This document shows, piece by piece, positions 1-5,858 of a stretch of 10,173 nt of DNA. The notes under the pieces are model-generated. The model was not told the origin of the DNA, ran no database searches, and was given only the letters and a program-made list of their open reading frames with translations. Within the stretch, counting starts at the first letter, position 1. The number at the start of each line of letters is the position of its first letter. The stretch comes from Comamonadaceae bacterium (lineage in GTDB: Bacteria > Pseudomonadota > Gammaproteobacteria > Burkholderiales > Burkholderiaceae_C). Location: positions 1 through 10,173 of the forward strand of contig CANGYC010000063.1 in the NCBI GenBank assembly GCA_947457975.1. The letters are read 5' to 3'. The translations under genes were made by a program, and so were the position numbers.

Positions 1-2475
1 CGGGAAGACGTCCGGGGCCGACAGGTACACGTCGTAGTCACCCGTGGCCGCATCGGCGGGAACGGTCACGCTCACCGCCTGCGCCGTGGAGGCCGTGGCC
101 TGCGGCGTCAGCGTGGCCAGGTTGCCGGCCCGTGCGGTGATCACCGCACCGGTGCTCTTGTGGCGCAACTGCACCACCAGCGCCCGGTCCGAGAACATGC
201 GGGACCAGCCGACGTTGCGCAGGTTCACGCTCAGCGGCAAGGTTCCGCCACGCCACACCTGCGTGTCATGCGTGGCCGAGTCCAGTTGGACGCGGTAGCC
301 CATGAAGCCCGACACCTGCGCGAAGCAGCCGCCCGACTTCCAGGCGTTGATCATGGCCGGGGCGTAGCCGCTGTTCAGCCACGTCAGGTGGTACTGCTTG
401 CCCTCGGTGAGGATGTCGTTGCAGGTGGTGCGCCAAGGGGTCTCGCCCTGGCAGGTCTCCCCGCCAAAGGCGGTCTGGGCCGACAGGGCCTGCACGTAGG
501 GACGCTGCGTGCTGTTCTGGTAAGTGCCGGTGTCGGTGGGGCCTGACAGGAGACAGTCGTTGTGCGCACCGGCACGCTTCTGCTGCGTGGGCGAGGGGTA
601 CCACTTCATCAGATCCGCCGGGTAGCGGAAGCCGATCTGCGTCGTGGTCGGCACATTGGCCAGCAGGGCGTCGCGCACGATGGCCCGGTTGATGTCAGCC
701 GTGGTGCAGGTGGTGCTGCCGGCGTTGTAGCCGCAGGAATTGCCCGACTTGGACGAGTGCCATTCGCCCCAGGCGCCGATGAAGCCGGCCCGCATGTGGG
801 GAATGACGTCGGCATTGGCCGCCAGCACCGGCCTGAGCTGCTCCAGGTGACGCTTGATCTGCGCCGCACTGGCGTCATTGCCGGTGGCGCTGAAGTCGTA
901 GTTGAACCACACCGTGGCCTTCATGCCCATGGAACGCAGGCTGGCAAAGCGCGTGTTCAAGGTGCTGAGGAAGGAGGCGGGCAAGTCGCTGGTGCGGTAG
1001 CTGTCCAGCTGCACCTTGGCCAGCACCAGGCGCATGCCGGCGTTGTAGCTGGACTGCACGCTGCCGGCGTCAAAGCCGTTGACGAAGTCGTTGCCGGCCC
1101 AACCGTAGAAGCCGCGGTCGGGGTTGGGGATGTCGGCGCTGGTGGGGCCGAAGCTCAGGTTGACGGGTGCGGTGGAAGGAGCGGGTGCCGGTGCCGGTGC
1201 CGGTGCGGGTGCGGGTGCGGGTGCGGGTGCCGGGGCCGTGCTGGTGGGCACGTACAGGGACCAGAGTGTGGGCGACCACTCCGGCGCGGAGTTCACATTG
1301 CAGTCGGTGACCGACAGAGGCGTGGCGATATAGAGCTTGCCCAGACGGGTAACGATGTCGCCCGAGGCATAGCGGGTGGTGGTGTTCCATTCCGAGTAAG
1401 CGACAGGCGCTGGTGCGGGTGCGGGTGCGGGTGCGGGTGCGGGTGTGGGTGCTGGCGCTGGTGCGGGTGCGGGTGCAGCGCCACTGACCGCCCCTTCGGC
1501 AGTGCGAAAGATGCTCAGGAACTGGTAGGCCGACTGAACCACGCCGGTGTAGTCATTGACCGGCAGCAGGCCAGCCGTGGACTGCGCCTTGTCACGTGTG
1601 AAGGCCCAGTAGCCCAGTGTGCCAATGCCGTTGGCTTTGACGAAGTCGGCCACGATCTTGGCATCGGCCAGCGTGAAGACGGTGCCATCGTCGTTCCAGC
1701 CGATCATGGGCGTGACACCCATCATCGCGTTGAGTTGCGCCAGCGTCTTGCCTGGGAAGATGGCCTTCATCTGGTCGCGCGTGGCATTGAAGGATGTGAT
1801 GGTGGCCTGCGACAGGGTGGCCGGGGTGAGCATGGTCTGGATGTTGTTGGCACCAAAGCTCTGCGTCATGGCGTTGACCATGCTCACGCGAACGCCCGCA
1901 TCCACGGCGCTTTTGACCACCTGCAGCGAGTTGGCGTTAACGCCGCGGAACCAGGCCGACAAGGTGAAGGAGGTGTAGAGGTCCGGGTACTTGGCCTGCA
2001 GGCGCAGCAACACGCGGTTGCGGCGGGCCGTGGCATCCACGTTGTTGAGGTTGGCGCCTTCAATGTCCCAGTCAATGCGGCGGGTGCCGGCGTCGACAAT
2101 GAGCTTGTCCATGAGGGCGAACATCTGGTCATCGGAGCAGGACGTCTCGACGTACACACCATCGGCGCCGCCCATGGAGATGGTGAGCTTGCCACCCTGG
2201 CTCACGAACTGGCGGGCATCGGGCAGGCGGCCGACCAGGCTGGCGTCAAGCACGCAGGAGCCGCGTGTGATGCCAAAGGCCAGGGCCGCGTTGTTCAGGC
2301 CCAGGTTGGTGCGGGCCTGGGACAAGCTGGGGGCCCACCAGCTCTCCACGTAGGGAAGGATCTCGGCGGCGCGGGCCATCTGGCTGACGCACAGGGCAGC
2401 GGCCAGGGCCAGGGTCTTGAGGGGCACGCGGCGGGCTCGTCGCTGGGCAGTGGCTGGGAATACGGGGTGTGACAT
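1..2475 (-). CDS. Secreted multidomain GH18 chitinase-like protein with CBM5/12, DUF4874 and DUF4832 regions (3' end outside window)
   Basis: The frame is open from the ATG at 2475 to the window edge: 825 codons and no stop. Residues 1-36 look like a Sec signal peptide: Arg-rich n-region, hydrophobic LALAAALCV, cleavage after ARA. Residues 38-325 resemble a GH18 barrel, with strand TISMGGAD near 98 and the catalytic DxDxE motif intact as D135-W-D137-I-E139. An Ala-Pro linker (about 333-358) leads to a CBM5/12-like module (about 360-409: Tyr-Ser-Glu-Trp start, GDIV, GKLYIA, EWSPTLW). A second Ala-Pro linker (about 414-437) follows. Next comes a DUF4874-like region (NPDRGFYGW at 451-459, IGAWGEWH at 566-573) and a DUF4832-like region (HND at 638-640, GGETC at 671-675, then beta-rich sequence). 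The GH18 family hydrolyses chitin or related N-acetylglucosamine polymers, and CBM5/12 binds chitin. The role of the DUF half is unknown; its Trp-Gly-Glu-Trp motif suggests carbohydrate handling. In-frame ATGs at 2520 and 2532 are alternative starts. 2475 is chosen because it gives a normal-length signal peptide. Confidence 0.85.
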   Translation of the reverse strand, partial: MSHPVFPATAQRRARRVPLKTLALAAALCVSQMARAAEILPYVESWWAPSLSQARTNLGLNNAALAFGITRGSCVLDASLVGRLPDARQFVSQGGKLTISMGGADGVYVETSCSDDQMFALMDKLIVDAGTRRIDWDIEGANLNNVDATARRNRVLLRLQAKYPDLYTSFTLSAWFRGVNANSLQVVKSAVDAGVRVSMVNAMTQSFGANNIQTMLTPATLSQATITSFNATRDQMKAIFPGKTLAQLNAMMGVTPMIGWNDDGTVFTLADAKIVADFVKANGIGTLGYWAFTRDKAQSTAGLLPVNDYTGVVQSAYQFLSIFRTAEGAVSGAAPAPAPAPAPTPAPAPAPAPAPAPVAYSEWNTTTRYASGDIVTRLGKLYIATPLSVTDCNVNSAPEWSPTLWSLYVPTSTAPAPAPAPAPAPAPAPAPAPSTAPVNLSFGPTSADIPNPDRGFYGWAGNDFVNGFDAGSVQSSYNAGMRLVLAKVQLDSYRTSDLPASFLSTLNTRFASLRSMGMKATVWFNYDFSATGNDASAAQIKRHLEQLRPVLAANADVIPHMRAGFIGAWGEWHSSKSGNSCGYNAGSTTCTTADINRAIVRDALLANVPTTTQIGFRYPADLMKWYPSPTQQKRAGAHNDCLLSGPTDTGTYQNSTQRPYVQALSAQTAFGGETCQGETPWRTTCNDILTEGKQYHLTWLNSGYAPAMINAWKSGGCFAQVSGFMGYRVQLDSATHDTQVWRGGTLPLSVNLRNVGWSRMFSDRALVVQLRHKSTGAVITARAGNLATLTPQATASTAQAVSVTVPADAATGDYDVYLSAPDVFP
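1183..1234 (-). repeat. Hexanucleotide array encoding Ala-Pro linker 2
   Basis: On the plus strand this is a run of GGGTGC/CGGTGC units, with four perfect GGGTGC copies at 1207-1230. On the coding strand it reads as alternating Ala and Pro codons, the flexible linker between the CBM5/12-like module and the DUF4874 region. The period of six keeps the frame, so copy-number change would alter linker length only. Confidence 0.9.
1411..1477 (-). repeat. Hexanucleotide array encoding Ala-Pro linker 1
   Basis: A second GGGTGC array, with perfect copies at 1417-1440 and degenerate units to about 1477, encodes the Ala-Pro linker between the GH18 domain and the CBM5/12-like module. It is in the same codon register and has the same unit as the array at 1183-1234, so the two could recombine without a frameshift. 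Confidence 0.9.
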
Positions 2476-2505
2476 AGGCTTGAACGTCTCGCGACGCCTC
2501 CTTTG
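2476..2505 (-). promoter_or_regulatory. Shine-Dalgarno plus tetraloop hairpin ahead of the GH18 gene
   Basis: In mRNA sense a strong AAAGGAGG (about 2504-2497) lies 21 nt before the ATG at 2475, too far for normal initiation. Between them is CGUC-GCGA-GACG (2496-2485), a 4-bp stem closed by a GNRA-type GCGA loop directly abutting the Shine-Dalgarno. Folding it leaves 9 nt (2484-2476), an ordinary spacing. That supports the 2475 start, but the pairing is an inference. Confidence 0.5.
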
Positions 2506-2653
2506 AGTTTCAGCAGACATGGCTTCGCCCATCACACGGTCGCCGGCTTTTCCGGCGGGTCCGCGGTCAAGGTGCGGGGGTGGACGCTGATCGGCCACGG
2601 CAGGTCTGCCGCGCCGTGCTGCAGAGGTGAGCTCAGCGTTGGAATGAATGCTA

Positions 2654-2681
2654 GTAGGAAGCTTCTGACTCGTCTGTAGGA
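2654..2681. repeat. Two GTAGGA direct repeats 22 bp apart
   Basis: GTAGGA occurs at 2654-2659 and 2676-2681, each within a wider (A/T)GTAGGA(A/G)G context. The 22-bp start-to-start distance is about two helical turns, placing both on the same DNA face as a dimeric activator or response regulator would need. A GAAGCTTC palindrome (2659-2666) lies between them. No regulator can be named from sequence. Confidence 0.35.
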
Positions 2682-2800
2682 GGCGGGGGCCCCAAACGTA
2701 AGAGAGTCCTTCGGTGCTTACAGTGCCACCGCCACAGTCGAGCAGAAGTTACGGCTCGACACCTCTTGGTGCCGCGCTACAGAGCGATGCCCGGCCCTTG

Positions 2801-2817
2801 CACGGGCTCAGCCCGTG
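2801..2817 (-). terminator. Hairpin spanning the CNNM-like stop codon
   Basis: In mRNA sense CACGGGC-UGA-GCCCGUG forms a perfect 7-bp stem whose 3-nt loop is the stop codon of the CNNM-like gene (2810-2808). It may end transcription or protect the 3' end. No U-tract follows, so a canonical intrinsic terminator is not shown. Confidence 0.4.
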
Positions 2818-4118
2818 TCGTCCTCGCCGCTGGTGGGCACGCGGGTGGCCAGCACCTTGTCAATGCGGCGGCCGTCGAGGTCCACCACCTCGAAGGACCA
2901 GCCTGCGCACACCACGCGCTCACCGGTGCGCAACAGCCGGCCGCTGACGGTCTGCAAGAGGCCTGCCAGCGTATTGAACAAGCCCTTGTCCTCACTGGGC
3001 AGCAGCTTGATGTCCAGCCGCACCTTCAGCTCGGAGGCCGGCATCACGCCGTCGAGCAGCCAACTGCCGTCGGGCCGCTGTACCGCCCAGGCATCCACCT
3101 GGGTCTGCGGCTGGAGCTCGCCGGTGATGGCCTCGAGCATGTCCAGCGGGGTCATCAGGCCCTGAACCACGCCGTACTCGTCCACCACCAGCAGGATGCG
3201 GGTGGAGCGGGTGCGGAACTGCTCGAGCAGTTCCATGCCGCTGAGGGTCTCGGGCACGAAGACCGCCGGCAGGGCATGGGCCTCCATGCGGTCGGGCAGG
3301 GCCTGGGCGCGGCTGGCCATGTCCATCAGGGACGCGATCTTGACCACGCCCACCACCTCATCGAGGCTGCCCCGGCAGACCGGGTACCAGGAATGGCCGC
3401 TGGCCGCAGCCTTGACCAGCGCCTGGGCCACCGTGTCACTGGCGTCCAGCCACTCGATCTCGGTGCGCGGCCGCATCAGCGAAGGCAGGGTGCGGTCATC
3501 GAGCTGGAACACGTTTTGCACCATCTGGTGCTCCTGCTCCTCGATCACGCCGGCAGTCACGCCCTCTTCCAGGCTGGCCACGATCTCCTCTTCGGTGACG
3601 GCGCGGCGGGCGCCGTTGTCCACGCGCAGCATGCGCAGCACAGCCTGGGTGCTGAAGGACAGCAGCCGCACAAAGGGGCGCGTGGCCGAGGCCACCCAAA
3701 GCATGGGGCGGGCCATGTGGCGGGCCACCGGTTCGGGGTAGAGCTGGCCGATGCGCTTGGGCACCAATTCACCAAACACGATGGTGACGTAGGTGATGGC
3801 CAGCACCACCAGGGCAGTGGCGGTCACCTCGGCAGCACCAGCGGGCATGCCCAGGCCCTGCAGCCAGGCGGCCAGGCCTGCGCTGAAGGCCGCCTCACCG
3901 ATGATGCCGTTGAGCATGCCGATGGAAGTAATGCCCACCTGCACCGAGGACAAGAACTGCGTGGGATGGTCCATCAGGTGCAAGGCTGCCACCGCACCCT
4001 TGTCTCCGGCCTCGGCCTGCGCCAGCAGCCGGGCCTTGCGGCTGGCAGCCAGGGACATCTCTGACATGGCAAAGGCGCCATTGAGCAGGGTGAGCAGAAC
4101 GATCAGGAGCAGGTCCAT
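2808..4118 (-). CDS. CNNM / CorC-HlyC family integral membrane protein (DUF21 + CBS pair)
   Basis: This 436-residue protein has the full family layout. An N-terminal DUF21 membrane domain (about 1-190) starts with the hydrophobic MDLLLIVLLTLLNGAF, followed by SEMSLAASRKARLL. It carries SVQVGITSIGMLNGIIGE (58-75) and the conserved GELVPKRIG (116-124). A CBS pair follows (about 213-335, starting at MRPRTEIEWLDA). A C-terminal CorC_HlyC domain (about 345-427) has DGVMPASEL and an ending around GWSFEVVDLDGRRID. Bacterial members, including those called hemolysins or CorC, sit in the inner membrane and are linked to Mg2+/divalent cation export or homeostasis, with nucleotide binding in the CBS pair. 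The substrate here is inference. No Shine-Dalgarno is visible before the ATG at 4118, but the N-terminus matches the family, so the start is sound. It diverges from apaH. Confidence 0.92.
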   Translation of the reverse strand: MDLLLIVLLTLLNGAFAMSEMSLAASRKARLLAQAEAGDKGAVAALHLMDHPTQFLSSVQVGITSIGMLNGIIGEAAFSAGLAAWLQGLGMPAGAAEVTATALVVLAITYVTIVFGELVPKRIGQLYPEPVARHMARPMLWVASATRPFVRLLSFSTQAVLRMLRVDNGARRAVTEEEIVASLEEGVTAGVIEEQEHQMVQNVFQLDDRTLPSLMRPRTEIEWLDASDTVAQALVKAAASGHSWYPVCRGSLDEVVGVVKIASLMDMASRAQALPDRMEAHALPAVFVPETLSGMELLEQFRTRSTRILLVVDEYGVVQGLMTPLDMLEAITGELQPQTQVDAWAVQRPDGSWLLDGVMPASELKVRLDIKLLPSEDKGLFNTLAGLLQTVSGRLLRTGERVVCAGWSFEVVDLDGRRIDKVLATRVPTSGEDDTG

Positions 4119-4142
4119 GCGGGCTTGGAGAGAATCAGGGCC

Positions 4143-5021
4143 ATGGCAATGTACTTCATCGGTGACCTTCAGGGCTGCCTGAACCCCCTGGAACGCCTGC
4201 TGCGGCTGGTGGATTTCTCGCCCAGCCGGGACACGCTTTACCCCCTGGGCGACCTGGTCAACCGCGGTCCGGACTCACTGGGGGTGCTGGAGCGCCTCGA
4301 AGCCTTGGGCGATGCAGCGCGCCCCATCCTGGGCAACCACGACCTGCACCTGCTGGCGGTGGCCGCAGGCCTGCGCCGCCCGAATGTGAACGACACCCTC
4401 GGCCCCCTTCTGGCCTCACCCAGGCGCGAGGCCCTGCTGGACTGGGTGCGCCAGCAGCCCCTGGCCCGCCAGGAGCAGGGCTGGCTGCTGGTGCACGCCG
4501 GCGTGCTGCCCACCTGGAGCGCGGCGCAGACGCTAGCCCTGGCCGGCGAGGTAGAGGCCGTGCTGCAGGGGCCGGGGCACCTGGACTTTCTGGCGCACAT
4601 GTACGGCAAGCTGCCTGCCCAATGGGACGACACACTCACCGGCTGGGAACGGCTGCGCGTGGTGGTCAACGCCCTGACCCGGCTGCGCCTGTGCACACCG
4701 CAAGGCGCCATGGACTTTGCCAGCACCGGCCCTCCCGAAGAAGCACCGCCAGGCCTCCTGCCCTGGTTCGAAGTGCCGGGACGCCAGACCCAGGGGCAGT
4801 GGATGGCCTTCGGCCACTGGTCCACGCTCTCGCTGAACCAGCCGGAGTGCCGGCCTGCTCCCCGGCAGCGCACCCTGGGCCTGGACACCGGATGCCTCTG
4901 GGGCGGCCGGCTCACCGCAGCCAGGCTGGGCCAGGCACCGGGCGAGTTCGAGCTGCTGAGCGTGGACGGCGGCAGGGCGACGCCGCGCCACGGACAGGCC
5001 CCGCAGGCGCGGCCGGACTGA
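4143..5021 (+). CDS. apaH: Symmetrical bis(5'-nucleosyl)-tetraphosphatase (Ap4A hydrolase)
   Basis: ApaH cleaves Ap4A symmetrically to two ADP, limiting alarmone Ap4A and NpnN caps on RNA in the cytoplasm. The 292-residue product is close to the roughly 280 residues of E. coli ApaH. It shows the metallophosphatase motifs in order: GDLQGC (7-12), GDLVNRGPDS (36-45), GNHD (64-67), LVHAGV (116-121) and FGHWS (223-227), which supply the metal-binding Asp, His and Asn residues. I chose the ATG at 4143 because GGAGAGA (4127-4133) sits 9 nt upstream. A TTG at 4125 in the same frame would place its codon inside that ribosome-binding region. The gene diverges from the CNNM-like gene and meets the lipoprotein gene tail to tail with a 5-bp gap. 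Confidence 0.95.
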   Translation: MAMYFIGDLQGCLNPLERLLRLVDFSPSRDTLYPLGDLVNRGPDSLGVLERLEALGDAARPILGNHDLHLLAVAAGLRRPNVNDTLGPLLASPRREALLDWVRQQPLARQEQGWLLVHAGVLPTWSAAQTLALAGEVEAVLQGPGHLDFLAHMYGKLPAQWDDTLTGWERLRVVVNALTRLRLCTPQGAMDFASTGPPEEAPPGLLPWFEVPGRQTQGQWMAFGHWSTLSLNQPECRPAPRQRTLGLDTGCLWGGRLTAARLGQAPGEFELLSVDGGRATPRHGQAPQARPD

Positions 5022-5026
5022 GGGTC

Positions 5027-5695
5027 TCAGCGCGGGCGCAGCAGCTCGCCGGTGCGGGCGTCGAAGCGCAGCTCGCTGACCTGGCCGTTCTGGCCCGGAA
5101 AATCGGCAAACACCGCCCGCACCAGCCAGGGCACGATCTGCGGCAGGGCCAGCGTACCGCTGGCCTCATGCCGCGCCGTGGACTCGAACACGGTGCGCAG
5201 CTGCGGTGGATGCGGCACGGTGTCCAGCAGGCGCAGCCGCAGGGTGCTGGTCTGCACGGTGGCCACGGCCTGCTGGTGGCCCACGATGCGCGGCCCGAAG
5301 GGGTCTGGCCCCCAGTAGCCCGGATGAATGCGGCCCCAGCTGTCGCGCCAACCAGGCCGCCACACCGGCACGTCCTGGTAGACGGGACGCAGGTAGGGAC
5401 GGCTGTCCACCTGGGCGGTGATGGACAGGTCCACCTGCAGGCGCGGGGCTTCGCCGGGGGCGGCACGCCGCATGCCCAGCCTGCTCAGCTCGGCCTCCAC
5501 CAGCGCCTCGTAGCTGGCCTGTTCGAGCTCGCGCGCGGGATCCACTGGTCGCACAAAGGCAAAGCTCGACTGGGCCAGTTCCGGACCCCAGGCGTTAAAG
5601 CGGCTGACCTGTGTGCGCAAAGGGCTGGCGCAGCCGGCCAGTAACCCCGCCAGGAGCAGGGCCTGGAACAGCAGACGAATCCATCGACACCACAT
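5027..5695 (-). CDS. DUF4136-like lipoprotein
   Basis: This is a 222-residue envelope protein of unknown role. It starts MWCRWIRLLFQALLLAG and has a lipobox L19-A20-G21-C22, so signal peptidase II should cut before Cys22. Ala at +2 predicts Lol sorting to the outer membrane. The mature part resembles DUF4136: the N-terminal FNAWGPELAQSSFAF, a central Trp/Tyr/Pro-rich stretch (WRPGWRDSWGRIHPGYWGPD) typical of these proteins, and a C-terminal helix VPWLVRAVFADFPG. The ATG at 5695 is preferred over the longer frame from 5860. In mRNA sense AAGGAG (5709-5704) lies 8 nt before it, and only this start puts the hydrophobic signal at the N-terminus. The gene is monocistronic and convergent with apaH. 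Confidence 0.85.
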   Translation of the reverse strand: MWCRWIRLLFQALLLAGLLAGCASPLRTQVSRFNAWGPELAQSSFAFVRPVDPARELEQASYEALVEAELSRLGMRRAAPGEAPRLQVDLSITAQVDSRPYLRPVYQDVPVWRPGWRDSWGRIHPGYWGPDPFGPRIVGHQQAVATVQTSTLRLRLLDTVPHPPQLRTVFESTARHEASGTLALPQIVPWLVRAVFADFPGQNGQVSELRFDARTGELLRPR

Positions 5696-5858
5696 GCAAG
5701 CTACTCCTTGGCCATGTTTGTACCCGAGGGGCACCGCCCCAGCGCAAGGCCTGTCCTTTCTAACGGCCTGGGCCGAGGCGGGCGTCAGACGGGGGCCGCT
5801 GGCAGCTGTCAGACGGGCACCTCGCCTGCCCGGGTAGGGCGTGGGACAATGCGCCCCC
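5696..5858. promoter_or_regulatory. Divergent promoter region, lipoprotein / rhlE
   Basis: This 163-bp region serves two divergent genes. For the lipoprotein gene a strong Shine-Dalgarno lies at 5704-5709, with a TACAAA -10-like hexamer in mRNA sense about 15 bp further upstream. A GGGGC-GGT-GCCCC dyad (5728-5740) sits just beyond it, where a repressor could act. For rhlE a GACAAT -10-like element lies at 5845-5850. A 10-bp direct repeat GTCAGACGGG (5784-5793 and 5808-5817, offset 24 bp) sits upstream of it. No good -35 element is visible for either gene. Confidence 0.35.
5845..5850 (+). promoter_or_regulatory. Possible -10 element of rhlE, implying a very short leader
   Basis: GACAAT lies only 8 nt before the rhlE ATG at 5859, and no Shine-Dalgarno is seen in between. 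If it is the -10 element, transcription would start at or within a few bases of the ATG. There is no matching -35 hexamer, so this rests on one weak element. Confidence 0.25.

Larger units (their letters stand above)
2476..2807. other. 332-bp intergenic region with no gene
   Basis: I see no credible coding sequence between the GH18 gene and the CNNM-like gene, both on the minus strand. The region holds the structured ribosome-binding region at 2476-2505. It also has a hairpin with arms 2541-2546/2552-2557 (CGCCGG around a 5-nt loop). A pair of GTAGGA repeats lies at 2654-2681. A 6-bp inverted repeat with arms 2737-2742/2755-2760 (GTCGAG/CTCGAC, 12-nt loop) and the hairpin over the upstream gene's stop codon complete the list. 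I could not find a convincing -35/-10 pair for the GH18 gene. The length and the intervening hairpins suggest it has its own promoter here. Confidence 0.6.

Noticed and set aside
1183..1477. Repeat arrays as a CRISPR or other spacer-repeat system
   Set aside because: The unit is a 6-bp coding repeat of Ala-Pro codons with no spacers, and the segment between the arrays is a protein domain in frame.
562..2472. A 636-codon open frame on the plus strand opposite the GH18 gene
   Set aside because: It is the antisense shadow of a GC-rich gene. The product is Gly/Val/His-biased with runs of alternating Gly and Cys arising from the linker repeats. It has no recognisable domain, while the minus frame has a signal peptide and catalytic motifs.
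2541..2557. Hairpin CGCCGG-CTTTT-CCGGCG as an intrinsic terminator
   Set aside because: The T-run is in the loop, not after the stem, on either strand. It is kept only as a structural note in the intergenic entry.
2476..2560. Possible cyclic-di-GMP-I (GEMM) riboswitch upstream of the chitinase-like gene
   Set aside because: Chitinase genes in some bacteria are GEMM-controlled, and GGGCGAAGCC plus CTGAAA superficially recall the motif. The conserved GACGCAAAGCC block and the second stem with its receptor are missing.
2766..4064. A 432-codon open frame on the plus strand opposite the CNNM-like gene
   Set aside because: The translation is His/Gln/Gly-rich low-complexity sequence without domains. 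The minus frame matches DUF21, CBS and CorC_HlyC end to end.
4125..4142. TTG start for apaH at 4125
   Set aside because: It would use the sequence that serves as the ribosome-binding region for the ATG at 4143 and would add non-family residues before the MAMYFIGD start.
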